From DASUPK01 sp963724665 (GTDB taxonomy: Bacteria; Actinomycetota; Thermoleophilia; Solirubrobacterales; 70-9): a stretch of DNA of 64,000 nt. The notes beneath the pieces were generated by a model. It had not been told where the DNA came from, ran no database searches, and saw only the letters and a list, made by a program, of their open reading frames with translations. Location of the stretch: contig CAVRVH010000007.1 in NCBI GenBank assembly GCA_963724665.1, forward strand, positions 62,001 to 126,000. The letters run 5' to 3'. Shown in pieces: positions 51,700 through 60,648 of the stretch (position 1 is the stretch's first letter; the number at the start of each line of letters is the position of its first letter). Both the position numbers and the translations under genes were made by a program.

Positions 51700-52829
51700 G
51701 CGTCAAGCCGCGGGCCTGCCCTGACTGCCTGCGGCGGGCCTGGCTGATCGGCTCGCTCGCGGCCTACATCGACAAGGCGGTGGACAACACGGCCGGGAGC
51801 CGCGCCCACGAGCTGCTTGCTCTCCCCGACGAAGAGCTGGCCAGAGCGATGGCGCGCTCGCGCGCCGACGAGCTCCTCGAGCGGGCCGCCGATAGGGACC
51901 CGGAGCGCCTGTGCGCGGCGGTCGCCGGCGCGCGAGCCTGGACCGTCTGCCGGCACGATCCGCTCTACCCAGACGCGCTCACCGCGCTGGGCGACCCGCC
52001 CGGCGCGCTGTTCGCCCGCGGGGATCCGGAGCTGCTCGCCGCATTCTCCACGGAGGGGATGGTCACGATCGTCGGGTCGCGGCGAGCCAGCAGCTACGGC
52101 CGCGAGGTCGCCACCGATCTCGGCCGAGAGGTTGCCTCAGCCGGGCTCACGGTGGTCAGCGGCATGGCGATCGGGATCGACTCCTGTGCGCATCGGGGCG
52201 CCCTGGAGGCGGGCGGCCTCACGGTGGCTGTTCTCGGCTGCGGGGTCGATGTCCCGTACCCGCCCCGTCATACGCGTCTCTACGAGGAGATCGTTGAGAA
52301 GGGGCTGGTGATCGCCGAGTTGCCGCCGGGGACGACCGCCCGGCGCTGGACCTTTCCGGCGCGCAACCGGATCATGGCTGCGCTCAGCCGGATGACGGTG
52401 GTCGTCGAGGCTCGTGAGCGGTCAGGCTCCCTGATCACGGCCGAGATGGCGACCGAGCTCAACCGGGAGGTGGGCGCGGTACCCGGTCGCATCGGGTCCT
52501 CGCCGGCGGCGGGAACGAACGGTTTGCTCCGCGACGGCGCCTCGGTGATCCGCGGGGGTGAGGACGTCCTGGATTCAATGATCGGGGTCGGCCGCGAACG
52601 CCGCGCGCGGCCGCAGGCGCCGGGGCCGAGGCTGGAGCCGGGCCTCGCGGCGGTCCTCGACCTGGTCGAGGGGGGCGCCGGCAGCGCCGATGCGCTGGCG
52701 CGTTCGTCGCAGCTGGAGCCCGGGCCGCTGGCGGCGGCGCTGGTGCGGCTCGAGCTGGCCGGATACCTGCGCTCGGACTCCGCCGGCAGTTACGAGCGCA
52801 CCGCCCTGGCCGCCCCTCAGCCGATGTAG
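51696..52829 (+). CDS. dprA: DNA-processing protein DprA
   Basis: Loads RecA on incoming single-stranded DNA. The Rossmann-like fold (about 115-320) has VTIVGSRRASSYG, VVSGMAIGIDSCAHRGAL and AVLGCGVDVPYPP. A C-terminal winged helix (about 330-370) completes the usual design. ATG 51696 overlaps comM by 4 bases (ATGA); an upstream extension was rejected. The N-terminus begins with a CPDCLRRAW patch, possibly a partial zinc ribbon. Confidence 0.94.
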   Translation: MSVKPRACPDCLRRAWLIGSLAAYIDKAVDNTAGSRAHELLALPDEELARAMARSRADELLERAADRDPERLCAAVAGARAWTVCRHDPLYPDALTALGDPPGALFARGDPELLAAFSTEGMVTIVGSRRASSYGREVATDLGREVASAGLTVVSGMAIGIDSCAHRGALEAGGLTVAVLGCGVDVPYPPRHTRLYEEIVEKGLVIAELPPGTTARRWTFPARNRIMAALSRMTVVVEARERSGSLITAEMATELNREVGAVPGRIGSSPAAGTNGLLRDGASVIRGGEDVLDSMIGVGRERRARPQAPGPRLEPGLAAVLDLVEGGAGSADALARSSQLEPGPLAAALVRLELAGYLRSDSAGSYERTALAAPQPM

Positions 52830-52852
52830 CGGGCCTCACTAGCCTTATCCGC

Positions 52853-53647
52853 GTGACAGCTGCGCGGCGCACCCCGATCGCGATGACCATCGCGACCTCC
52901 GATTCCGGCGGCGGCGCCGGGATTCAGGCCGACCTGAAGGCGTTCGCCCGCTGCGGCGTGCACGGCACGTCGGCGATCGTCGCGCTCACCGCCCAGAACA
53001 CCCACGAGGTGGTCTCGGTGGAGACCCTGCCGCGCCAGTTCATCCTCGATCAGGTGAGGGCCGTAGTCACAGACATGGGCGTCGACGCCGTGAAGATCGG
53101 GATGCTCTTCGACCAGCCGACGATCGAGGCGGTCGACGAGGCCCTCGGCCTGATCGGCGACGCGCCGGTCGTGCTGGACCCGGTGATGGTCGCCGAGAGC
53201 GGGGCGGTCCTGCTCAAGCCCGAGGCGAAGCAGGCGCTGGTCGAGCTGATCGTCCCCAGGGCCACGGTGGTCACGCCCAACGCGGGGGAGGCGCGCGAGC
53301 TCACCGGACTGAGCGAGGACGCGTCACCGGAGGAGCTGGTGCGCGCGGTCCATGCGCTGGGCCCGAAGGTCGCGGTCGTGACGGGCGGTCACCTCGACGG
53401 TTCGGATCGCTACTTCGACGGGGAGGTCATGGAGAGGATCGAGGGCCCGCGTCACGAGGACGGCGCCGCGCACGGCTCGGGCTGCACCCACTCATCCACA
53501 CTCGCAGCCCGGCTGGCGCTGGGCGATTCCCCTCTGGAGGCGGCGCGGGCGGCCCGTCAGATCGCCGCCGAGGCCGTGGCAAACGGCCTTCGCGATATCG
53601 GCTCCGGTGCTGGACCGGTGGACGTACTGGGCATAATCGACTCATGA
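52853..53647 (+). CDS. thiD: Hydroxymethylpyrimidine (phosphate) kinase
   Basis: Phosphorylates HMP and HMP-P for thiamine synthesis. It contains ATSDSGGGAGIQADLKAF (about 11-28), DPVMVAESGAVLL (about 109-121) and AHGSGCTHSSTLAARLALG (about 204-222). GTG start. No other thiamine gene is nearby. Its stop overlaps the next small gene (ATGA). Length 264. Confidence 0.93.
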   Translation: MTAARRTPIAMTIATSDSGGGAGIQADLKAFARCGVHGTSAIVALTAQNTHEVVSVETLPRQFILDQVRAVVTDMGVDAVKIGMLFDQPTIEAVDEALGLIGDAPVVLDPVMVAESGAVLLKPEAKQALVELIVPRATVVTPNAGEARELTGLSEDASPEELVRAVHALGPKVAVVTGGHLDGSDRYFDGEVMERIEGPRHEDGAAHGSGCTHSSTLAARLALGDSPLEAARAARQIAAEAVANGLRDIGSGAGPVDVLGIIDS

Positions 53648-53889
53648 AGCTGCTTCGAATGACTCCGGGTAAGGGCGACGTGCTGCTGGCTGAGGGAGAT
53701 CCCGCCGTGGCCGAGGACGAGGAGCGCCTGGTCCGGGAGTTCCGGCGCCAGCTGGACCTCGGCATGTGGGCCGCGGTCCCGCACCAGGCCCCGGGCGGGA
53801 GCCGCGAGGCGACCATGGTCCGCGACTTCTCGGAGGTCCCGGCGGACGCCGAGCGCGTGATCTTCTTCCCCCAGGCGGCCGGCGGCTGA
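53644..53889 (+). CDS. Unknown small protein, gene 1 of an overlapping pair
   Basis: An 81-residue protein I do not recognise. It starts MKLLRMTPGKGDVLLAEGDP, has an acidic helix (AVAEDEERLVREFRRQL) and a beta-rich end with DAERVIFFPQAAGG. No Cys, no signal peptide and no transmembrane segment. It overlaps thiD by 4 bases and the next gene by 1 base (TGATG). The exact overlaps and clean codon pattern support a real gene. Confidence 0.6.
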   Translation: MKLLRMTPGKGDVLLAEGDPAVAEDEERLVREFRRQLDLGMWAAVPHQAPGGSREATMVRDFSEVPADAERVIFFPQAAGG

Positions 53890-54305
53890 TGGGACGCCGA
53901 TACGTCCGCAACACGGCGCGGGAGCGCCGCGCGGAGCAGCGTGCCCGTGAGCTCCTTCGATCGACGGCCGGCCAGGACGCGCTCGAGACCTACGAGCGCT
54001 TCGGCCTGCTCTCGGTCGAGAGGGGCGAGTACGGCTGGTTGATCTACCCACAGCGCCCCCTTGTCGCCTTCGATGCGGAGACGGGCGAGCCGCTGAGCGA
54101 GTACTGCGTCCGCTTCCGCGACGGATCCGACCCCGAGGCGGGGGAGAGGCTCCCGGATGCCGACGACGTGCTCGCCAAGTGGATGGCGCTGCGCGCCGAC
54201 GAGCAAGAACTGATCGGGACCGCCAACGTCCATCCGCTGGGCCGCCAGCTCGACCCGGCGATGGTCCGCCGCGATTTGAAAGCCTTGATGGCATGGCAGA
54301 GGTGA
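53889..54305 (+). CDS. Unknown small protein, gene 2 of an overlapping pair
   Basis: A 138-residue protein, unfamiliar. The first 35 residues are very basic (MGRRYVRNTARERRAEQRAREL), then FGLLSVERGEYGWLIYPQRPLVAFD and an acidic stretch with DDVLAKWMALRADEQELIGTA. It overlaps the preceding gene by 1 base and ilvD by 13. Possibly a nucleic-acid-binding or adaptor protein by charge only; no motif gives a function. Confidence 0.6.
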   Translation: MGRRYVRNTARERRAEQRARELLRSTAGQDALETYERFGLLSVERGEYGWLIYPQRPLVAFDAETGEPLSEYCVRFRDGSDPEAGERLPDADDVLAKWMALRADEQELIGTANVHPLGRQLDPAMVRRDLKALMAWQR

Positions 54306-55978
54306 CGACCAACGGCATGCGGACCCGCTCCAGCGTCGTCTTCGACGGGCCGGAGCGCGCCTTCGCGCGCGCTTATATGAAGGGGATCGGCTTCGGCGAC
54401 GACGATCTCAGTCGTCCCACCGTCGGCATCGCCAACACCTGGATCGAGGCGATGCCCTGCAACTTCCACCTCCGCGGCCTCGCCGAGCACGTCAAGGAGG
54501 GCGTCCGGGCGGCGGGTGGCACGCCGCTCGAGTTCAACTCGATCGCGATCTCTGACGGAATCACGATGGGCACGGAGGGAATGAAGACCTCGCTGGTCAG
54601 CCGCGAGGTGATCGCGGACTCGATCGAGCTCACCGCCCGCGGCTACCAGTTCGACGCGGTGATCGCTCTCTCCGGCTGCGACAAGACGATCCCCGGCTGC
54701 GTCATGGCGCTCGCCCGCCTCGACATCCCGTCGCTGATGCTCTACGGGGGCTCGATCCTGCCGGGCCGCTGGCATGACCAGGACGTGACGATCCAGGACG
54801 TCTTCGAGGCGATCGGCAAGCACGCCACCGGTGAGATGTCGGACGACGACCTGTATGAGCTCGAGGGCTGCGCCAGCCCCGGCGCCGGGGCGTGCGGCGC
54901 TCAGTTCACGGCCAACACGATGGCCTCGGCCTTCGAGGTGATGGGGATCAGCCCGATGGGATCGTCGATGGTCCCCGCCGTCGCCGGTGCGCGTGAGCAG
55001 CTCGCGCGTGAGTGCGGAGAGCTGGTCATGAAGGTGCTCGCGGACGACCTCCGCCCGTCCAGCATCATCACGAAGGACTCGATCGAGAACGCGATTGCCA
55101 CGGTCGCGATGTCGGGTGGATCCACAAACGGTGTCCTGCATCTGCTCGCCGTTGCAAATGAGGCGGGCATCGAGCTCACCATCGACGACTTCGACCGGAT
55201 TTCCGAGAAGACGCCGCTTCTCGGCGACCTGAAGCCGGGCGGCCGCTTCGTCGCCAAGGACCTCTATGAGGCTGGCGGCGTCGGCGTTCTCGCCAAGCGC
55301 CTCGACGAGGCGGGAGTGCTGCACCGCGACGCCATCACCGTCACCGGCAAGACGATCGGCGAAGAGGCTGACGCGACCCAGGAGACCCCGGCCCAGCAGG
55401 TCGTCCGCCCGCTCGACGATCCGCTCAAGCCGACCGGCGGCCTGGTGATCCTGCGCGGGAACCTGGCCCCCGAGGGCTGTGTCGTCAAGGTCGCCGGCGA
55501 GGAGCGAAAGAAGCACACCGGTCCGGCGCGCGTCTTCGGCTCCGAGGAGGAGTGCTTCGCGGTTGTCGAGCAGCAGGGCATCAAGCCCGGCGACGTCGTC
55601 GTGATCCGCAACGAGGGTCCCTCGGGAGGCCCCGGGATGCGCGAGATGCTCCAGGTCACGGCCGCCCTCGTCGGCGAGGGAATCGGCGACCAGGTCGCGC
55701 TGCTAACGGACGGTCGCTTCTCCGGAGCGACCCACGGTTTGATGGCGGGCCACGTGGCCCCCGAGGCGATCCGCGGCGGCCCGATCGCGGCTGTCCAGGA
55801 CGGCGACCAGATCACCCTCGACATCGATGCCCGCCGCCTCGACGTCGATCTCTCCGACGAGGAGATCGCGAAGAGGGTGGAGGGGTACCAGGCCCCGGAG
55901 CCCCGCTACAAGCGTGGCGTGATGGCGAAGTACGCGGCGTCGGTTTCGAGCGCCTCGGAGGGAGCCGTCACGGGCTGA
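54293..55978 (+). CDS. ilvD: Dihydroxy-acid dehydratase
   Basis: Dehydrates dihydroxy acids in branched-chain amino-acid and CoA precursor synthesis. Fe-S cysteines are in MPCNFH (about 44-49), SGCDKTIPGC (about 122-131) and CGAQF (about 200-204). The C-terminal motif GPSGGPGMREML and DGRFSGATHGL are conserved. Start ATG 54293 overlaps the upstream unknown gene by 13 bases; MRTRSS (54317) is an alternative. Length 561. Its 3' end overlaps the flavoprotein gene by 11 bases. Confidence 0.95.
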   Translation: MAEVTTNGMRTRSSVVFDGPERAFARAYMKGIGFGDDDLSRPTVGIANTWIEAMPCNFHLRGLAEHVKEGVRAAGGTPLEFNSIAISDGITMGTEGMKTSLVSREVIADSIELTARGYQFDAVIALSGCDKTIPGCVMALARLDIPSLMLYGGSILPGRWHDQDVTIQDVFEAIGKHATGEMSDDDLYELEGCASPGAGACGAQFTANTMASAFEVMGISPMGSSMVPAVAGAREQLARECGELVMKVLADDLRPSSIITKDSIENAIATVAMSGGSTNGVLHLLAVANEAGIELTIDDFDRISEKTPLLGDLKPGGRFVAKDLYEAGGVGVLAKRLDEAGVLHRDAITVTGKTIGEEADATQETPAQQVVRPLDDPLKPTGGLVILRGNLAPEGCVVKVAGEERKKHTGPARVFGSEEECFAVVEQQGIKPGDVVVIRNEGPSGGPGMREMLQVTAALVGEGIGDQVALLTDGRFSGATHGLMAGHVAPEAIRGGPIAAVQDGDQITLDIDARRLDVDLSDEEIAKRVEGYQAPEPRYKRGVMAKYAASVSSASEGAVTG

Positions 55979-57599
55979 CGGCGGAAGCGTCCTCGGCCGG
56001 CTCGCGCACGTTCACCGGCGACGGCCGCCCGAGCCGCTCGTGGACGTAGCTCACCACCATCGCGCCTTCGCCCACGGCCGTAGCGACGCGCTTCGCCGAG
56101 CCTGAGCGCACGTCCCCGACGGCGTAGACGCCGGCGACGCTCGTCTCCAGCAGGTGCTCGCGCCCGACATTCGAACCAGTCAGGAGGAAGCCGTGCTCGT
56201 CGCGCTCGACGGACTCGCCGAGCCAATCCGTATGCGGGTCCGCGCCGAGGAAGAGGAACAGGTTCGAGAGGGTGAGACGATCGCCGTCGGTCAGGGTGAC
56301 GGCCTCGAGCTGGCCATCGGAGCCGTGCAGCTGGGCAATCTCGCTGCGATCGCGCACCTGGACGCCGTAGCGGTCCAGGTCGCGGATCAGATAGTCGGAC
56401 ATCGTCTCGCTCAGGTCGGCGCGTCGATGCAGCAGCGTCACCAGGGCACCTCCCCGGGCCAGCCAGATCGCGGCCTGGGCGGCTGAGTTGCCCCCGCCGA
56501 CTACGGCGACGCGGCTTCCGCCGCACCGTCTGGCCTCCGGCGGGCCGGCGGCGTAGAAGACGCTGACCCCCTCGTACTCGGGAAGGTGCTCACAGGCGAG
56601 GCGCCGGTACTGGGCACCGGTGGAGATGACGACCGCGCGAGCGGAGATCTCGTTCCCGTCCTCGACACGGACGAGATGCCGGTCGCCGTCCGGCTCGAGA
56701 CTGGCGGCGATGTAGGGCGTGGCGGTCCGCGCGCCGAACTTGCGCGCTTGGGTGACCGCCCGGCTGGTGAGCTCCCCACCGCCGATCCCAGCCGGAAAAC
56801 CGAGGTAGTTCTCGATCCGCCTGGAGAAGCCCGCTTGTCCGCCAAGAACGGTCCGCTCCAGCACGAGGGTGGCCAGGCCCTCCGACGCTGCGTAGACCGC
56901 CGCCCCGAGACCGGCTGGGCCGCCGCCGATGATCAGCAGGTCGACCTCCTCGCGGTCCTCGAGCTGCAACCCGATCCCCAGCGCCCGAGCGAGCTCGCCA
57001 TTGCTCGGGGCCTCTAGCTCGACGCCCCCCGGTATGCGAACGAGCGGCAGTCGCTCCGGGCCGAGCGACTCGACCAGGGCCACGGCCTCGCGGTCTCCGG
57101 CGTGGTCGGCGTGCTCCGGATCCCGCCAGATGTACGGGATGCGAGCGCTCCTCAGCCACTCGGCGATCCCCCGGGTCCGCTCGGAGGAGCGTGGCCCGAT
57201 CACCTCGACGCCCAGGCCGTCCTCGCTCTGGAGGAGCTCGCGCCGGGCGACGAATGCAGGTAGGAGGAGGTCGGCGAGGTCGGGGTTCTCGAAGAGGAGG
57301 GCCCGCAGCTCGATTCGGTCGACGGCGATGTAGCGCATCGGCTCGGTGACGATGGCTCTGAGGAAGACGGTCTGGCCGGTGAGCAGGTTGAGCTCGCCCA
57401 CGAACCCCGATGGGCCGTGCCGGATCAGGTCATTACCCGACTGATCCCGGATCGCGATCTCTCCCTCGAGGATCGCCATGAACGGGTAGCTCTTGTCGCC
57501 CACGTCGAAGAGGACGTCCCCGGCGTCCGCCGTCCGCTCCTCGCCGTGTTGGGCCAGGAGGTCGAGCTGCGCCTGGGATAGGACCTCGGTGCTCCGCAT
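55968..57599 (-). CDS. cNMP-binding, thioredoxin-reductase-like flavoprotein without CxxC
   Basis: A 543-residue protein. Domains: cyclic-nucleotide-binding (about 5-125, with GFVGELNLLTG), a thioredoxin-like segment (about 130-205, no CxxC) and a pyridine-nucleotide oxidoreductase (about 215-530; GGGPAGLGAAVYA, VVISTGAQYRRL, VAVVGGGNSAAQAA and GVYAVGDVRSG). In TrxR a CATC pair precedes the second Rossmann motif; here YAAGPPEARRCGG replaces it, so disulfide chemistry in the usual manner is not possible. A redox sensor or an electron carrier to another acceptor is likely. Start ATG 57599. Confidence 0.86.
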   Translation of the reverse strand: MRSTEVLSQAQLDLLAQHGEERTADAGDVLFDVGDKSYPFMAILEGEIAIRDQSGNDLIRHGPSGFVGELNLLTGQTVFLRAIVTEPMRYIAVDRIELRALLFENPDLADLLLPAFVARRELLQSEDGLGVEVIGPRSSERTRGIAEWLRSARIPYIWRDPEHADHAGDREAVALVESLGPERLPLVRIPGGVELEAPSNGELARALGIGLQLEDREEVDLLIIGGGPAGLGAAVYAASEGLATLVLERTVLGGQAGFSRRIENYLGFPAGIGGGELTSRAVTQARKFGARTATPYIAASLEPDGDRHLVRVEDGNEISARAVVISTGAQYRRLACEHLPEYEGVSVFYAAGPPEARRCGGSRVAVVGGGNSAAQAAIWLARGGALVTLLHRRADLSETMSDYLIRDLDRYGVQVRDRSEIAQLHGSDGQLEAVTLTDGDRLTLSNLFLFLGADPHTDWLGESVERDEHGFLLTGSNVGREHLLETSVAGVYAVGDVRSGSAKRVATAVGEGAMVVSYVHERLGRPSPVNVREPAEDASAVSP

Positions 57600-57635
57600 G
57601 CAACGAGCCTAGCTGCCGGCAGTCGCCGCCTGGTG

Positions 57636-58658
57636 CTAGTCCAGGTCTCCCTTGCGAGCCAGGAAGTCATCGAGGACCCGGTTGAAGCGCACGGGCCGCT
57701 CGATCTGCGGGACGTGCCCGCAGTGGTCGAAGATGACCAGCTCGGCGTTGTCTCCGATGCGCTTCTTGTAGGAGAGCGCCGCCGGGATTGGCACGACCCG
57801 GTCATTGCGGCCCCAGACGATCAGCGTGGGCACCTCGATCTCCTCCAGGCGGTGTCGGATGTCGTACCCCCAGAGGCTGGTCATGGCGTCGTAGTACCCG
57901 GGGCTCTGCAGGGCCGGGACGACGTTCTCCCAGAGCATCTCCCGCCGGATGCTGTCGGGGTCGAAGAAGACACCCTGGAAGTAGGCCTTGCGCATGCGCC
58001 GGCGCCTGATCCCAGCCATGTGGAACTTCAGGAAGACCGGTGTCGCCGCCCGGCCCACCCCCGCGAGCACCGCCGCGGGCTCGCGCCGGGCGCGCGCCCA
58101 GGTGATCCCGGCCGCGGAGATCAAGGTCAGGTCGTCCACGCGCTCGGGGTCGGTGATGGCCACCTCGGTGGCGATGAAGCCGCCCATCGAGTTGCCCACC
58201 AGCGAGCACCGCCCGACGCCGATCCGCTCACAGAAGTCGCGGACGAACCGTCCGTAGGCCGGGATCGAGATCTCCCAGGGAGGCATCGGACTCGATCCGA
58301 ACCCGGGCAGATCGAGGGCGATGACCCGGTGGTCCCTGGCGAAGTGGGGGATGTTCTCGAGGAAGTTCTGCCAGGCCCCCGAAAGGCCGTGGATGAATAG
58401 CAGTGGCGGACCCTCGCCCATCTCGACGTAGTTCGCCCGCGCACCGACGACGTCGACCTCCCGCAGGTGCTCATGCCAGTCGATCTGGAGCCAATCGGGA
58501 TCGGGATTCCCGTATGGGTCTGGACCGTCGGAGGGGGTGGCCGGCGGCAGCTCGACCTTGCCTCGCGCGAGCTTCATGACGTAGGCCGTGTCCGAGGCCA
58601 TCCGGCGGAGCTCGTCGCGGACCGGGTGCCCCTCTTCGATCTGATCTGTTGCGCTCAT
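57636..58658 (-). CDS. Alpha/beta-hydrolase fold enzyme
   Basis: A 340-residue cytosolic hydrolase. Oxyanion hole region LLFIHGLSGAWQN (about 86-98), nucleophile elbow VGNSMGGF (about 155-162, Ser), the acid in LIVWGRNDRVVP (about 272-283) and the base in DHCGHVPQIERP (about 304-315). N-terminal about 60 residues are extra. Substrate unknown (lipase, esterase or C-C hydrolase type). Its start overlaps the stop of the cycloligase-like gene (58655-58658), so the two form an operon. Confidence 0.86.
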   Translation of the reverse strand: MSATDQIEEGHPVRDELRRMASDTAYVMKLARGKVELPPATPSDGPDPYGNPDPDWLQIDWHEHLREVDVVGARANYVEMGEGPPLLFIHGLSGAWQNFLENIPHFARDHRVIALDLPGFGSSPMPPWEISIPAYGRFVRDFCERIGVGRCSLVGNSMGGFIATEVAITDPERVDDLTLISAAGITWARARREPAAVLAGVGRAATPVFLKFHMAGIRRRRMRKAYFQGVFFDPDSIRREMLWENVVPALQSPGYYDAMTSLWGYDIRHRLEEIEVPTLIVWGRNDRVVPIPAALSYKKRIGDNAELVIFDHCGHVPQIERPVRFNRVLDDFLARKGDLD

Positions 58659-59368
58659 GCGTAGCCCATCCGCTCGAGGATCGGGATCTCACGGATCTGA
58701 GGAGGCTGCAGATGATCCCAGAGGATTCCGCGCGGCCGCGGGTACTGGCGCTCGAGCTCGATCACAGCACGGGGGGTTGCGACCAGGTCAACCGGAAGGT
58801 CATGCGTGGTCATCGGCAGGTGCTCGCGCAGGATTTGCGTCGGGTGGACGGTCGTCGCCACGGTGGTGTGCTCGTCGATCTTGCCGGCGTGGATCAGCAG
58901 CCCGTATTCGAGGTCGGAGAAGCCGCCGCCCTTCCCGACCCGGGCGCCACTCAGGTTGACCGCCACGGATCCGCACAGGACGAAGTCGATATCGGGCAGA
59001 TCCTCCTCGGCGACCACACGGCCGTGCTTCATCGCTCCCTTGATGGTCGCCGCCTCCCGAACCTGCTTGGCCGAGAGCTTCCGGGGATCGAGCAGGCGGA
59101 ATGGATGAGCGTCACGGAGCCGGGGCACCGCCATGATCAGCGTCTTGCCCTCCTCGAGGGCGGCGCGCCGGGCGTGCGTCTGAGGCGAGTCCGGGTTGAC
59201 CTTGATGACCTGCGCTCGCTTCCAGAGGCGATGTCCGGCGAGCTTCTCGGCCGCGAGCTTGGCGCCGGCGAAATTCGGAATCCTGCTCTCCGCCCCCGGG
59301 AAGCGGGAGACGCCCTCCCGGTCCATCGCCTTCCAAACGTCCCGGCGGACCTGGTCCTTGGCCCGCAT
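58655..59368 (-). CDS. 5-formyltetrahydrofolate cyclo-ligase-like protein
   Basis: A 237-residue protein of the 5-FTHF cyclo-ligase fold. It keeps the family C-terminal motif GKGGGFSDLEYGLL (about 140-153), AVNLSGARVGKG just before it, and a basic N-terminus (MRAKDQVRRDVWKAMDREG). The protein is closer to the MTHFSD-like branch than to canonical YgfA, so folate activity is likely but not certain. First gene of a minus-strand pair. Confidence 0.8.
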   Translation of the reverse strand: MRAKDQVRRDVWKAMDREGVSRFPGAESRIPNFAGAKLAAEKLAGHRLWKRAQVIKVNPDSPQTHARRAALEEGKTLIMAVPRLRDAHPFRLLDPRKLSAKQVREAATIKGAMKHGRVVAEEDLPDIDFVLCGSVAVNLSGARVGKGGGFSDLEYGLLIHAGKIDEHTTVATTVHPTQILREHLPMTTHDLPVDLVATPRAVIELERQYPRPRGILWDHLQPPQIREIPILERMGYA

Positions 59369-59511
59369 CAGGCGGCAATCGTGGTCGGCGACATGGCGAG
59401 CCGGATCCTAAGGGCAGCGCGACTGCTCTACCTTGCCGCGGAAGGCGCTGGAGCCACCCGCAACGGCCATTGCGAAACGCGTCCGGACAAAGACCCGGCG
59501 GACGTGAAACG

Positions 59512-59517
59512 TAGAAT
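59512..59517 (+). promoter_or_regulatory. Possible -10 element for the second L,D-transpeptidase
   Basis: TAGAAT matches a -10 box 35 bases before the ATG at 59553 in the 184-base divergent region. No convincing -35 is seen at 16-18 bases upstream, so the call is weak. Confidence 0.3.
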
Positions 59518-59552
59518 TCGATCGCAGGGGAAGGCTGATCCACAGCGGAGAT

Positions 59553-60608
59553 ATGCGCGCAAGACTGAAAATGCACCAGAAGGTCCTGATCGCCCTGGCG
59601 GCCCTGGTGGCCATGGGCCTGCTCCTCGCGGTCGGGGTCTGGGCCTATGACGACGCCCAGAAGGACCAGATCGCTCCGGGCGTCAAGATCGGAGGCGTGG
59701 ACGTCGGGGGCCGAGACGCCGACTCCGCCCGCAGGATCATCGAGACGCAGGTCGTCGCGCCGCTCAAGCAGCCGGTGGTGGTGAGCTACAACGGCAAGGA
59801 CTACACCCTCAGCCCGAAGCAGCTCCACGAGCACGCGGACGTCGACGGCATGGTGCAGGAGGCGATCGACCGCAGCCGCCAGGGGAACATCTTCGACCGC
59901 GTCTCGCGCTACGCGACCGGCGGCAATGTCAACGCGGATCTGGAGCCGCGCGTCGGCTACGACAAGTCGGCGGTCAAGGACTTCGTCACCGAGCTCGCCG
60001 GCAAGATCGATCAGGCTCCCGTCGACGCCACCGTCGCGCCGAGCGGCGGCAGGTTGCAGCAGGAGGCGGGCCAGCCAGGACAGGCAGTCGATGCGAAGCA
60101 GATGACCGCCGCGATCAACCACGCGGCGCGCTCGCCCGGTCGCGACCAGGCCATCCCGGCGGTGGTCAGGACGACCAAGCCCGATGTCAACAAGAAGGAC
60201 CTCGCGCAGGCCTACCCCCGCTACATCTACATCGACCGCTCGACCTTCACGCTCCGCTTCTACCACCACCTGAAGCTGGAGAAGAGCTACACGATCGCGG
60301 TCGGCCAGCAGGGCCTCGAGACTCCGGCCGGGCTCTACCACGCGCAGGACAAGCAGATCGACCCCTCCTGGCACGTCCCCAACTCGGCCTGGGCCGGGAG
60401 CCTCGCCGGCCAGGTGATCCCGCCCGGCCCGGCGGATCCGCTGAAGGCACGCTGGATCGGGATCTTCGACGGCGCCGGCATCCACGGCACCGACGAGCTC
60501 TCCTCCCTCGGCTCGGCGGCGTCACACGGCTGCGTGCGTATGGCGATCCCGGACGTGATCGACCTGTACAACCGCGTCCGCGTCGGCGATCCGATTTACA
60601 TCCAATAA
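59553..60608 (+). CDS. Membrane-anchored L,D-transpeptidase (YkuD), copy 2
   Basis: A 351-residue protein. One N-terminal membrane anchor (VLIALAALVAMGLLLAVGVW, about 10-29) precedes a PG_binding_4-like region (about 40-190, VKIGGVDVGGRDADSA, typical of VanW-neighbour proteins). The YkuD domain (from about 225, RYIYIDRSTFTLRFY) ends with the active-site motif HGTDELSSLGSAASHGCVR (catalytic Cys) and GDPIYIQ. It is distinct from 42341, which has another N-terminal part. Probably cross-links peptidoglycan. Confidence 0.9.
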   Translation: MRARLKMHQKVLIALAALVAMGLLLAVGVWAYDDAQKDQIAPGVKIGGVDVGGRDADSARRIIETQVVAPLKQPVVVSYNGKDYTLSPKQLHEHADVDGMVQEAIDRSRQGNIFDRVSRYATGGNVNADLEPRVGYDKSAVKDFVTELAGKIDQAPVDATVAPSGGRLQQEAGQPGQAVDAKQMTAAINHAARSPGRDQAIPAVVRTTKPDVNKKDLAQAYPRYIYIDRSTFTLRFYHHLKLEKSYTIAVGQQGLETPAGLYHAQDKQIDPSWHVPNSAWAGSLAGQVIPPGPADPLKARWIGIFDGAGIHGTDELSSLGSAASHGCVRMAIPDVIDLYNRVRVGDPIYIQ

Positions 60609-60648
60609 CGCCTGAGACCGCAGGGGCCAGGCGTCGCGCGGCGAAGTT

